64,000 nucleotides of DNA from the NCBI RefSeq assembly GCF_003635045.1, contig NZ_RBXT01000001.1, forward strand, positions 3,038,001-3,102,000, written 5' to 3'. The stretch's first letter is position 1. Every line of letters begins with the position of its first letter. The stretch is from Terracoccus luteus. Lineage in GTDB: Bacteria > Actinomycetota > Actinomycetes > Actinomycetales > Dermatophilaceae. The notes under the pieces are model-generated. The model was not told the DNA's origin. It saw nothing but the letters and a program-made list of their open reading frames with translations, and searched no databases. Positions 17,072-24,971 of the stretch are shown piece after piece. The position numbers were made by a program, and so were the translations under genes.

Positions 17072-18127
17072 GTGTCCCCTTCCGAAGCACCCCGCGGCCG
17101 GCAGCACCAGTCGCCGCCCGAGTCGCCGCGCCGGTCGCGGCGCGACGACGACGTCGTGCGCGACGCCGTCGCCACCTACGCCGAGCGGTGGGCCGAGACC
17201 GACGCCGCCACCGGACGCTTCCTCGAGCTCGTGACGGGGCTGCTCGACGAGGCGGGCATCAACTACCTCAGCGTCACCGGGCGCACGAAGTCGGTGGAGT
17301 CGTTCGCCGGCAAGGCCGCCCGCATCCACGACGGTCGGCTGCTGCACCCCGACCCCCTCACCGACATCACCGACCAGATCGGGCTGCGGGTCATCACCTA
17401 CGTCCACGGCGACGTCTCGGCGGTCGCCGACCTGCTCGGCGACGAGCTCGCCGTGCTCGACGACCGCGACCTCGGCCAGGAGACGGCGAACGAGGGCCGC
17501 TGGGGCTACGCGAGCCGCCACCTGCTCGTCTCGGTCGACGCCAGCCGCACGGTGCCGCCCAGCCTCGAGAGCCTGCGCCGGCGCAGCGCGTCGGTCCAGG
17601 TGCGCACCGTGCTGCAGCACGCCTGGGCCGAGTTCGAGCACGACATCCGCTACAAGGGCTCCGTGCCCGCCGAGCACGCACCCGACCTCGACCGCCGGTT
17701 CACCCTCGCCGCAGGGCTGCTCGAGCTGGCCGACCGCGAGTTCTCGGCCATCCGAGACCGGCTGCAGGAGGTCGCCCCCGAGCCGCGCCCGGCGCCCGAC
17801 GAAGACCCCCGCATCGCCGCGACCGACCTCGCCGCCTTCCTCGCCGGGAGGTACTCGGATGCCGGGTGGTCGCGCACCGACCACTACGCCTGGGTCTCGG
17901 GGCTGCTGCTCGAGCTCGGCATCACCTCGCTCGGCGAGCTGGCCCGCGCCCTCGACGACGTCGACGAGGCGTCGGTCAGCGCGCACATGGGCTACAAGTA
18001 CCCGCCCGGTGCGGTGCGCCGGCTCGACGACACCCTCCTCGCCGCCTACGGCGAGCGTTACGTCGGCCTCACCGGCAACGCACACCGGCAGGGCGCGCTC
18101 GAGGGGCGCCTGGCCAAGCTGCGCTGA
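17072..18127 (+). CDS. RelA/SpoT-type (p)ppGpp synthetase domain protein
   Basis: The protein has 351 residues from the GTG at 17072. The synthetase core is visible: GRTKSVESFAGKAAR, DQIGLRVITYVHGDV, the substrate-binding WGYASRH and EFEHDIRYKG. No HD hydrolase domain precedes it and no TGS/ACT domains follow, so it is a stand-alone alarmone synthetase. It carries an extra C-terminal helical domain (about residues 240-351, YSDAGWSRTDHYAWVSGLLL) that small alarmone synthetases usually lack. It probably makes (p)ppGpp from ATP and GDP/GTP under a stress not identifiable here. Confidence 0.85.
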   Translation: MSPSEAPRGRQHQSPPESPRRSRRDDDVVRDAVATYAERWAETDAATGRFLELVTGLLDEAGINYLSVTGRTKSVESFAGKAARIHDGRLLHPDPLTDITDQIGLRVITYVHGDVSAVADLLGDELAVLDDRDLGQETANEGRWGYASRHLLVSVDASRTVPPSLESLRRRSASVQVRTVLQHAWAEFEHDIRYKGSVPAEHAPDLDRRFTLAAGLLELADREFSAIRDRLQEVAPEPRPAPDEDPRIAATDLAAFLAGRYSDAGWSRTDHYAWVSGLLLELGITSLGELARALDDVDEASVSAHMGYKYPPGAVRRLDDTLLAAYGERYVGLTGNAHRQGALEGRLAKLR

Positions 18128-18146
18128 CCGGTCGCTGACCGGTCGC

Positions 18147-18222
18147 GGGTCATGTCGCGCGTCATGTCGCGGACCATGGGGTCCTGACCCCACCGTTCGC
18201 GACATGACGTGCGACATGACCC
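18147..18222. repeat. 25-bp inverted repeat built of TCATGTCGC units, convergent spacer
   Basis: Arms 18147-18171 and 18198-18222 match in 24 of 25 positions. Each arm is itself two direct copies of TCATGTCGC about 12 bases apart, so the unit occurs four times in 76 bases. The 26-base loop contains a further GGGGTC-CT-GACCCC stem. It lies between the converging alarmone-synthetase and DUF664 genes and could act as a bidirectional terminator. Confidence 0.97.
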
Positions 18223-18300
18223 CGTCGACCCGAAGATCAGTCGGTGTCCGCTGCCGTCAGCACGACACCGGATGCCGGGTGGGCGGCAGGTGACCGCCGG

Positions 18301-18852
18301 TCACTCGCCGGTCGTACCGTCGACCGCCTCGCGCAGCAGGTCGGCGTGGCCGTTGTGGCGGGCGTACTCCTCGATCATGTGCAGCAGGATCCAGCGCAAC
18401 GTGAAGGTCTGGTTCTCCTTGCGCGAGAGCGTCGCCGACCGGTGCTCGAGCCCGCCGTCCGCGAGGGCGCGCTCGATGTCGGCCCGGGCCCGGGACACCG
18501 CCGCGTCGTGCAGGGCGAACAGCTGCTCGGGGCTGTCGTCGGCCGCCGTCCGGAACTCCCAGTCGGGGTCGGCGTCCCAGTCGACGGAGGCCCACGGCTG
18601 GCGGTGCGCGTCGCCGTGCAGCACCTCGCCGAACCAGCTGTCCTCGTTGAGCGCCGTGTGCTTGAGCAGCCCGCCCAGGGTGAGGCTCGACGACGGCAGG
18701 GTCCGGGCCAGCTGCTCGGCCGTCAGCCCGGACGCCTTCTGTCGCAACGTCGCCCGGTGGTAGTCGAGGAACGCGACGAGACTCGTGGCCTCGTCGGCGT
18801 CCAGCGGTGGGTCGGTCCTCGGTACGTCCGGGCTCTCGTCGTCACTGGTCAC
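18301..18852 (-). CDS. DinB-superfamily DUF664 protein
   Basis: The protein has 183 residues from a GTG at 18852. The four-helix-bundle metal-site pattern is present: HTALNEDSWFGEVLHG and HMIEEYARHNGHADLLREAVDG, with His residues positioned to bind a divalent metal. In actinobacteria these are thought to be mycothiol-dependent transferases or related stress enzymes. The substrate is unknown. It converges with the alarmone synthetase gene. Confidence 0.85.
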   Translation of the reverse strand: MTSDDESPDVPRTDPPLDADEATSLVAFLDYHRATLRQKASGLTAEQLARTLPSSSLTLGGLLKHTALNEDSWFGEVLHGDAHRQPWASVDWDADPDWEFRTAADDSPEQLFALHDAAVSRARADIERALADGGLEHRSATLSRKENQTFTLRWILLHMIEEYARHNGHADLLREAVDGTTGE

Positions 18853-18969
18853 CCACGGCAGGCTAGACCGCGACGAGCCCCACGGCATCCGAGATGCACG
18901 TCACGACGGCCCCTGCCCGTCAGGTGGAAACCACTGTCGCCGGTGAGCCCGGCCGAGGATGCTGTGCCC

Positions 18970-19596
18970 ATGCCGTCCTCCAGCCAGTGGCTCGCCTTCG
19001 TCGTGGCCTCCATCCTCTTCATCCAGGTGCCCGGCCCCAGCCTGCTCTTCACCATCGGGCGCGCCCTCACCGTCGGGCGACGCGAGGCACTGCTCTCGGT
19101 TGTCGGCAACGGCATCGGTGTGACGACCCAGGTGCTGCTCGTGGCCGTCGGGCTCGGCGCCGTCGTGGCGGCGAGCGCCACGGCGTACACCGTCGTCAAG
19201 GTCGTCGGGGCCGCCTACGTCATCTGGCTCGGGGTACAGGCGGTGCGCAGGCGCGCCGAGGCGCGCGAGGCGCTCGAACGGCAGGTCGCCGCCCGCCGCG
19301 GTCGCGCGCTGCGCATCGGGTTCGTCGTCGGCGTCACCAACCCCAAGACGATCCTCTTCTTCGTCGCCTTCCTCCCCCAGTTCACGAACACGGCGGCGGG
19401 TCACGTCGGGGCGCAGATGGCGCTGCTCGGCCTCGCCTTCGGGGTCATGGCCGTCTGCTCTGACAGCGTCTGGGCCCTGCTGGCCGCCCGCGCGCGCACG
19501 TGGTTCGCCCGCGAGCCGAAGCGCCTCGACACGCTCGGGGCCAGTGGCGGCGTCATGATGGTCGGCCTCGGCGCCCTGCTGCTCGCCCGGGAGTGA
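18970..19596 (+). CDS. LysE/RhtB family amino-acid exporter
   Basis: The protein has 208 residues with about six transmembrane helices. The N-terminal LFIQVPGPSLLFTIGRALTVGRR and the mid-protein GVTNPKTILFFVAFLPQF are hallmark LysE/RhtB motifs. It exports an amino acid or homoserine-like compound by proton exchange; specificity is not predictable. It reads in the same direction as tmsA, 68 bases upstream of it. Confidence 0.9.
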   Translation: MPSSSQWLAFVVASILFIQVPGPSLLFTIGRALTVGRREALLSVVGNGIGVTTQVLLVAVGLGAVVAASATAYTVVKVVGAAYVIWLGVQAVRRRAEAREALERQVAARRGRALRIGFVVGVTNPKTILFFVAFLPQFTNTAAGHVGAQMALLGLAFGVMAVCSDSVWALLAARARTWFAREPKRLDTLGASGGVMMVGLGALLLARE

Positions 19597-19664
19597 CGGC
19601 GGACCACGGACCGCCGCTTCCGGGACTCCGGGTGCGGGCTGTCAGGCGGATGCGATAGAACGTC

Positions 19665-21227
19665 GTGGTGCCAGTGCGACCGGCCACCAGTGCCCCCCTC
19701 ACCGCCTCGACGACGGTGACGGATGCCGGTGCGTCCGCTCCCGTGCGCACGGTCGAGACCGCGGCCGAGCGGTCCCACGCCCGGGCGCTGGCCGAGGTGG
19801 AGCGGGCCTTCCGGGCCCTGCCGACCGACCGCCCGGTGCGGCTGGCCAAGCGCACCTCGAACCTGTTCCGGGCCCGGTCGGCAGGGCCGACCGCGGGCCT
19901 GGACGTGTCGGCCTTCCACGGGCTGCTCGCCCTCGACCCCGGTGACGGCGAGCGCCCACCCACGGCGCGGGTCGGGGGGATGACGACCTACGAGGAGCTC
20001 GTCGACCTCCTCCTGCCGCACGGCTTCGTGCCCCTCGTCGTGCCGCAGCTGCGGACCATCACCATCGGCGGTGCCGTGACCGGGCTCGGCATCGAGGCGG
20101 CGTCGTTCCGCAACGGGCTGCCGCACGAGTCGGTGCTCGAGATGCGCATCCTCACCGGCACCGGCGAGGTCGTCACGCCGCGACCCGACAACGAGCACGC
20201 CCGCCTCTTCCGCACCTTCCCCAATTCGTACGGCTCGCTCGGCTACGCGCTCGACCTCGTCATCGAGCTCGAGCGCGCCGAGCCGTACGTCGCCCTGCGC
20301 CACGTCCGCTTCGCCTCGCTCGAGCACCTCGTCGAGGCCGTCGACACCGTCATGGGCGAGCACGTCTGGGAGCAGGAGCGGGTCGACTTCGTCGACGGCG
20401 TCGTCTTCTCGGCCACGGAGGCGTACCTCACCCTCGGCCGCTGGACCGACGACCTCGGCGGCCTCCCCGGCCCGAGCGACTACACCGGTCAGGACGTCTT
20501 CTACCGGTCCCTGCAGCACCGCCGCACCGACGTCCTCACCGCGCACGACTACCTCTGGCGCTGGGACACCGACTGGTTCTGGTGCAGCCGCGCCTTCGGG
20601 GCGCAGCACCCGCTCGTGCGCCGGCTCTGGCCGAAGCGGCTGCTGCGCAGCGACGTCTACTGGCGCATCGTCGCCTTCGAGCAGCGGCACGGGGTCATGG
20701 CCGGCCTCGAGCGCCGCCGCGGGTTGCCGCCGCGCGAGCGGGTCATCCAGGACGTCGAGATCCCGCTGCACCGCACGGCCGAGTTCGTCGAGTGGTTCCT
20801 GCGCGAGGTGCCGATCGAGCCGGTGTGGCTGTGCCCGGTGCAGCTGCGCCCCCGTGACGACGCGTACGACGCGGACGACGCGGACGACGCGGCCGCCGCG
20901 GCTGACGAAACCACCGACGCGACCGACGGGACGACCGAGGCGCCGTGGCCGCTCTACCCGATGCGCCCCGGCGAGCGGTACGTCAACGTCGGCTTCTGGT
21001 CGACCGTGGCGGTGGAGCCCGGCGCGCGCGAGGGCGACGTCAACCGCCGCATCGAGGCGAGGGTGACCGAGCTCGGCGGTCACAAGTCCCTCTACTCCGA
21101 CGCGTACTACGACGAGCAGACCTTCGCCGCGCTCTACGGCGGCGCGGCCTACGAGCCGGTGAAACAACGACACGACCCGCGGGGGCGCTTCCCCTCGCTC
21201 TACGAGAAGGCGGTACGGGCTCGATGA
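19665..21227 (+). CDS. tmsA: FAD-dependent oxidoreductase of 10-methyl fatty-acid synthesis (TmsA/BfaB type)
   Basis: The protein has 520 residues from the GTG at 19665 (19668 and 19674 are alternatives). The FAD_binding_4 (PCMH-type) signature is QLRTITIGGAVTGLGIEAAS. It resembles Rv0449c and DHCR24-like reductases. With the methyltransferase it overlaps by four bases (ATGA), it should reduce a 10-methylene acyl chain in membrane phospholipid to 10-methyl (tuberculostearate). Residues about 400-430 form an Asp/Ala/Thr-rich low-complexity insertion between QLRPRD and PWPLYPM, partly built of 9-base repeats, not expected in the catalytic fold. Confidence 0.85.
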   Translation: MVPVRPATSAPLTASTTVTDAGASAPVRTVETAAERSHARALAEVERAFRALPTDRPVRLAKRTSNLFRARSAGPTAGLDVSAFHGLLALDPGDGERPPTARVGGMTTYEELVDLLLPHGFVPLVVPQLRTITIGGAVTGLGIEAASFRNGLPHESVLEMRILTGTGEVVTPRPDNEHARLFRTFPNSYGSLGYALDLVIELERAEPYVALRHVRFASLEHLVEAVDTVMGEHVWEQERVDFVDGVVFSATEAYLTLGRWTDDLGGLPGPSDYTGQDVFYRSLQHRRTDVLTAHDYLWRWDTDWFWCSRAFGAQHPLVRRLWPKRLLRSDVYWRIVAFEQRHGVMAGLERRRGLPPRERVIQDVEIPLHRTAEFVEWFLREVPIEPVWLCPVQLRPRDDAYDADDADDAAAAADETTDATDGTTEAPWPLYPMRPGERYVNVGFWSTVAVEPGAREGDVNRRIEARVTELGGHKSLYSDAYYDEQTFAALYGGAAYEPVKQRHDPRGRFPSLYEKAVRAR

Positions 21228-22549
21228 CTCTGACGGTGGGACAGGCTTTCGACCGGCTCTTCGGCAGCGACGCGCCCTTCCGCGTCGTCGCCTTCGACGG
21301 CTCGACGGGCGGGCGCCCCGACGGGCTCGTGCTGCGCCTCACGAGCGAGCGTGGCCTCAACTACCTGCTCACCGCCCCCGACACGCTCGGCATGGCCCGC
21401 GCCTACCTCATGGGTGACCTCGTCATCGACGAGATGAACGAGGGCGACCCCTACGAGGTGCTGCGCCTGGTCGGTGACGGGCTGCACTCCAAGCGCCCCC
21501 ACGTGAAGGATGCCGCCCTGCTGGCCCGGTTCGTCGGCCGCGCCGGCGTGCACGTCCCCGAGCTGCCCGCGGTCGAGACGCCGACCTCGGTGCACCGTCT
21601 CGCCCACGGGCTGCGCCACGGGCGCCACCGCGACGCCGACGCCATCAGCCACCACTACGACGTGAGCAACGCCTTCTACGAGCGCGTCCTCGGTCCGTCG
21701 ATGACGTACACGTGCGCGTGCTACCCGCGCGACACGGCATCCCTCGAGGAGGCCCAGGCGTACAAGTACGACCTCGTCGCCCGCAAGCTCGGGCTGGCGC
21801 CGGGGATGCGGCTGCTCGACATCGGGTGCGGGTGGGGTGGCATGGTGCGCCACGCCGTGCGGCACTACGGCGTCACGGCGCTCGGGGTGACGCTCTCGCG
21901 CGAGCAGGCGTCGTGGGCTCAGGCGCGCATCGAGGCGGAGGGGCTGGCCGGTCGCGCAGAGGTGCGCCACGCCGACTACCGCGACGTCACCGAGCGCGGG
22001 TTCGACGCCATCAGCTCGATCGGGCTCACCGAGCACATCGGAGTCAAGAACTACCCGTCGTACTTCCGCTTCCTGCGCGAGCGGCTGCGCGACGAGGGTC
22101 GCCTGCTCAACCACTGCATCACCCGCCCCGACAACCGGCACGCCGGGCTGCCGTCACGCGGCTTCATCAACCGCTACGTCTTCCCCGACGGCGAGCTGAC
22201 GGGGTCGGGCGACATCGTGCGGGTCATGGAGGACGAGGGCCTCGAGGTGCGCCACCACGAGAACCTGCGCGAGCACTATGCGCGCACGTGCGGGGCCTGG
22301 AACGCCAATCTGTCGAAGAACTGGGACGACTGCGTCGAGCTCGCCGGGCTCGACATCGCGCGGGTGTGGGGCCTCTACCTCGCCGGGTCACGACTCGCCT
22401 TCGAGCGCAACGAGATCCAGCTGCACCAGGTGCTCGCCTCGCGCACGACCACGTCGGGCGCGTCGGGCTTCGAGCTGCGCCCCCGCTACGAGCCGGCCGA
22501 CTTCGGGGTCGACCTCGCCGACGAGTTCGACACCGCCAGCCTCGGCTGA
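21224..22549 (+). CDS. tmsB: SAM-dependent fatty-acyl methyltransferase (TmsB, cyclopropane-synthase family)
   Basis: The protein has 441 residues; its ATG overlaps the tmsA stop. An N-terminal lipid-binding region is followed by the SAM motif LLDIGCGWGG (about 197-206) and the cyclopropane-fatty-acid-synthase signatures HHYDVSNAFYERVLGPSMTYTCACYP and GLTEHIGVKNY. In the TmsB/UfaA1 group it methylates the oleoyl double bond, giving a 10-methylene chain that TmsA reduces. The pair therefore predicts 10-methylstearic acid in the membrane. A separate tmsC gene was not recognised. Confidence 0.88.
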   Translation: MTLTVGQAFDRLFGSDAPFRVVAFDGSTGGRPDGLVLRLTSERGLNYLLTAPDTLGMARAYLMGDLVIDEMNEGDPYEVLRLVGDGLHSKRPHVKDAALLARFVGRAGVHVPELPAVETPTSVHRLAHGLRHGRHRDADAISHHYDVSNAFYERVLGPSMTYTCACYPRDTASLEEAQAYKYDLVARKLGLAPGMRLLDIGCGWGGMVRHAVRHYGVTALGVTLSREQASWAQARIEAEGLAGRAEVRHADYRDVTERGFDAISSIGLTEHIGVKNYPSYFRFLRERLRDEGRLLNHCITRPDNRHAGLPSRGFINRYVFPDGELTGSGDIVRVMEDEGLEVRHHENLREHYARTCGAWNANLSKNWDDCVELAGLDIARVWGLYLAGSRLAFERNEIQLHQVLASRTTTSGASGFELRPRYEPADFGVDLADEFDTASLG

Positions 22550-22707
22550 GCCGGGGCCTGCTTCGCGCCCGTCGCCGCGTAGCCGACGGGCGCGGGGTCC
22601 TCGGCCGAGTCCCACGCCGGGTGGGTGGCGAGGAAGACCGCGACCGCGAGCAGCACGGCGACGAACGCGGCGGCCGGTGAGACGCGCCATCCACGGGATG
22701 TGAGCAC
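22486..22707 (-). CDS. Possible small single-helix membrane or secreted protein overlapping tmsB
   Basis: The protein has 73 residues from a GTG with a strong GAGGAGG site four bases upstream. One hydrophobic helix (AAAFVAVLLAVAVFLATHP) is followed by a polar tail. The last 64 bases run antisense to the tmsB 3' end, which is unusual. The ribosome-binding site and helix favour a real gene, but it could end earlier in evolution or be spurious. Confidence 0.45.
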   Translation of the reverse strand: MLTSRGWRVSPAAAFVAVLLAVAVFLATHPAWDSAEDPAPVGYAATGAKQAPAQPRLAVSNSSARSTPKSAGS

Positions 22708-22830
22708 GGGGCCTCCTCGGGGGTCGGTGTCGCTCGGGTCGTTCTGACCGTCGACGGTAGGGCGCCCGGCTGGGACGACCCTGCCCTCCGCCTGTGAGCC
22801 CGCCCGCGCCTGCTGTCCAGCGTGGGCGGT

Positions 22831-23166
22831 TCAGCCCGAGCGGGGCGCGTACATGACGAGGCCGACCCCGACGAGGCAGACGAGCGCTCCGGCGACGTCC
22901 CAGCGGTCGGGCCGGAACCCGTCGACGACCATGCCCCACACGAGCGAGCCGGCGACGAAGACACCGCCGTACGCCGCGAGGATGCGGCCGAAGTTCGCGT
23001 CGGGCTGCAGCGTGGCGACGAACCCGTAGAGGCCGAGGGCGACGACCCCGGCGCCGACCCACACCCAGCCGCGGTGCTCGCGCACCCCCTGCCACACGAG
23101 CCAGGCGCCCCCGATCTCGGCGAGCGCGGCGAGCACGAAGAGCAGCAGCGATCGGGCGACGGTCAC
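22831..23166 (-). CDS. YnfA/UPF0060 family membrane protein
   Basis: The protein has 111 residues from a GTG. It has four transmembrane helices with the family landmarks [45 protein letters not shown] and [22 protein letters not shown]. It is related to small-multidrug-resistance transporters, but its substrate is unproven. It lies 24 bases downstream of the VOC gene on the same strand. Confidence 0.92.
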   Translation of the reverse strand: MTVARSLLLFVLAALAEIGGAWLVWQGVREHRGWVWVGAGVVALGLYGFVATLQPDANFGRILAAYGGVFVAGSLVWGMVVDGFRPDRWDVAGALVCLVGVGLVMYAPRSG

Positions 23167-23190
23167 GACGTCATCGTCGCAGACGGCGGG

Positions 23191-23586
23191 TCACAGGTCG
23201 CCGGCCGCGCGCCGTTCGTCGTCGCTGCGCAGGATGCAGAACTCGTTGCCCTCGGGGTCGGCCATGACGAACCAGCCCTTGCCGTCGGGGGTCCGGCGGT
23301 CCTCGACGTCGGTCGCGCCCAGCCCCAGCACCCGCTCGTGCTCGGCGTCGCGGCCCCGGTCGACGGGCCTAAGGTCGAAGTGAACCCGGTTGCGCGACTG
23401 CTTGGCGTCGGGCACGTCGATGAACAGGATGCGGTGGCTGCCGTCGGGCGAGTGGATCATGCACTCCTCGTGGCCCGGCTCGTTCGGGTCGTCGGGGTCC
23501 TCGTGGTAGCCGAGCAGGTCGGCCCACCAGACCGACTGCGCGTGGGCGTCGAGGGCGTTGACGGTCGTGTGCGACAGGGCGAGCAT
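23191..23586 (-). CDS. VOC-family (glyoxalase/bleomycin-resistance fold) protein
   Basis: The protein has 131 residues from the ATG at 23586. It has the beta-alpha-beta VOC pattern: VNALDAHAQSVWWADLLGY, RNRVHFDLRPVDRG and MADPEGNEFCIL, with His and Glu metal-ligand candidates. It could be a dioxygenase, a glyoxalase or an antibiotic-binding protein. It is divergent from the small HTH gene across a 257-base region full of palindromes. Confidence 0.85.
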   Translation of the reverse strand: MLALSHTTVNALDAHAQSVWWADLLGYHEDPDDPNEPGHEECMIHSPDGSHRILFIDVPDAKQSRNRVHFDLRPVDRGRDAEHERVLGLGATDVEDRRTPDGKGWFVMADPEGNEFCILRSDDERRAAGDL

Positions 23587-23742
23587 GCGCCCAGTCTGCT
23601 CGGGCGGGCGGGCCCGTGTCGCTGGGATTGTCGGGCCGGGCCGAGGCTCGTGGAGGGCTCTCGTCGTCAGGGCGACGCAGAACCTCCACGGGACCTGCGC
23701 GGGACGCACGGAACCCCCGGTGCCCCGGCGTGCACCCACGGC

Positions 23743-23778
23743 CACGGATGCCGTCAACCCGGGTTGACGGCATCCGTG
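23743..23778. promoter_or_regulatory. 36-bp perfect palindrome with GTCAACC-GGTTGAC core
   Basis: Bases 23743-23760 are exactly complementary to 23761-23778 with no loop. The centre is GTCAACCCGGGTTGAC (23753-23768) and each outer arm is a CGGATGCCG copy. It overlaps the -35 of the following promoter, so it is a likely operator. Confidence 0.85.
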
Positions 23779-23792
23779 ACCGCTCGTACGGT
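23764..23792 (+). promoter_or_regulatory. Promoter of the small HTH gene (TTGACG, 17 bases, TACGGT)
   Basis: TTGACG (23764-23769) and TACGGT (23787-23792) are separated by exactly 17 bases, close to the primary-sigma consensus. Transcription would start near 23799, inside the second operator, with a GGGGAGG site and GTG start downstream. Confidence 0.65.
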
Positions 23793-23812
23793 TGACGTCA
23801 ACCGCGGTTGAC
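23791..23812. promoter_or_regulatory. Second operator: GTTGACGTCAAC and GTCAACCGCGGTTGAC overlapping palindromes
   Basis: GTTGACGTCAAC (23791-23802) and GTCAACCGCGGTTGAC (23797-23812) are both perfect palindromes sharing a half-site. With the upstream 16-bp core this gives five GTTGAC half-sites in 60 bases, covering -35, -10 and transcription start. Confidence 0.75.
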
Positions 23813-23843
23813 GCGGGCCGACCCAGACGGCCGGGGAGGCCAC

Positions 23844-24059
23844 GTGGAGGTGCAGGCGATGGTGCGGCTGGCGGAGGCGACGGGTGACGACGACCCGCGG
23901 GCGGCGCTCGTGGCGGCGCGCGAGCTGCGAAGGGCGGCGGAGCGGGCCGAGGCGACGGTCGTTCGACGGGCGAGGCTGCAGGGGCTGGCCTGGTCCGAGA
24001 TCGCCGAGCAGCTCGGCGTCACCCGGCAGGCCGTGCACAAACGATACGGGCGGCGCTGA
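23844..24059 (+). CDS. Small helix-turn-helix regulator, 71 residues
   Basis: Start GTG 23844 follows a GGGGAGG site; an upstream TTG at 23808 is rejected because it lies inside the operator and before any ribosome-binding site. An Arg/Ala-rich helix is followed by a C-terminal helix-turn-helix, GLAWSEIAEQLGVTRQAVHKRY, ending RR. This layout is common in actinobacterial mini-regulators. The dense palindromes over its own promoter strongly suggest autoregulation, possibly also of the divergent VOC gene. The signal sensed is unknown. Confidence 0.78.
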   Translation: MEVQAMVRLAEATGDDDPRAALVAARELRRAAERAEATVVRRARLQGLAWSEIAEQLGVTRQAVHKRYGRR

Positions 24060-24119
24060 GCCCGACGACGAGCGCGGCTGCCCTTGCACCGTGGCGGCGT
24101 CCACGCGAGGGTGGCTGGC

Positions 24120-24938
24120 ATGGACGAGAGCGAGCTGGAGTACGACGGGCACGGCGGGGTCATCCGGGGGCGGCGCTGGTCGGGTGACGCCCCGGCCGAC
24201 CACGTCGTGCTCGTCGTGCACGGCTACGGCGAGCACGTCGGCCGGTACCCGCACGTCGCGAGGCGGCTCGTCGACGACGGTGCCGTCGTCTACGGCGCCG
24301 ACCACGTCGGCCACGGCCGCAGCGACGGCGAGCGGGTGCTCGTCACCGAGTTCGAGTCGGTCGTCGACGACGTCCACACCCTCGAGCAGCGGGCCCGTGA
24401 CGAGAACCCCGGGCTGCCCGTCGCGGTGGTCGGGCACTCCATGGGCGGGCTCATCGCGGCGCGGTACGCCCAGCGGTACGGCGACGGGCTCGCCTGCGTC
24501 GTGCTCTCCGGGCCGGTGCTCGGCTCGTGGGGCGCGATGGAGGGTCTGCTCGCCGCCGACGAGATCCCCGACGTGCCGATCGACCCGTCGACGCTGAGCC
24601 GTGACCCCGCGGTCGGCGAGGCGTACGTTGCCGACGACCTCGTCTGGCACGGGCCGTTCAAGCGCCCGACCATCGTCGCCATGCAGCGCCTGCTCGAGGC
24701 GATCACGGCCTCCGGTCCCGTCGACGTGCCGATGCTCGACCTGCACGGCGAGGACGACCGGCTCGTGCCGATGGCGGAGTCGCGCGCCGGGTGGGCGGCC
24801 ATCCGCGGCGAGCGCTCGAGCGAGCGCAGCTACCCCGGCGCGCGCCACGAGATCTTCAACGAGACAAACCAGGACGATGTGCTCACCGACGTCGTCACCT
24901 TCATCCGCTCCCACCTCCCCCGTCGAGAGGCCATATAG
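24120..24938 (+). CDS. Alpha/beta hydrolase, monoacylglycerol-lipase-like
   Basis: The protein has 272 residues from the ATG at 24120. It has HGYGEHVGRYPHVARRLVDD (Hydrolase_4/MGLL oxyanion region), nucleophile Ser107 in GHSMGG, acid in HGEDDRLVP and catalytic His in GARHEIFNE. It likely cleaves monoacylglycerols or lysophospholipids in the cytoplasm or at the membrane. The final codons and TAG stop coincide with a copy of a short dispersed repeat also found at 63738-63825. Confidence 0.88.
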   Translation: MDESELEYDGHGGVIRGRRWSGDAPADHVVLVVHGYGEHVGRYPHVARRLVDDGAVVYGADHVGHGRSDGERVLVTEFESVVDDVHTLEQRARDENPGLPVAVVGHSMGGLIAARYAQRYGDGLACVVLSGPVLGSWGAMEGLLAADEIPDVPIDPSTLSRDPAVGEAYVADDLVWHGPFKRPTIVAMQRLLEAITASGPVDVPMLDLHGEDDRLVPMAESRAGWAAIRGERSSERSYPGARHEIFNETNQDDVLTDVVTFIRSHLPRREAI

Positions 24939-24971
24939 GGGGCACCGAAAGGCCGACCGGCGCCCGGGGCA

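Noticed and set aside
16236-17090. Minus-strand frame with protein-looking Pro/Val-rich stretch
   Set aside because: It is antisense to the Gly/Pro/Thr-rich lipoprotein and overlaps the better supported DUF1905 gene.
23808-23843. TTG start codon for the small HTH gene
   Set aside because: It falls inside the operator palindrome only about nine bases after the predicted transcription start and lacks a ribosome-binding site, whereas GTG 23844 has GGGGAGG at good spacing.
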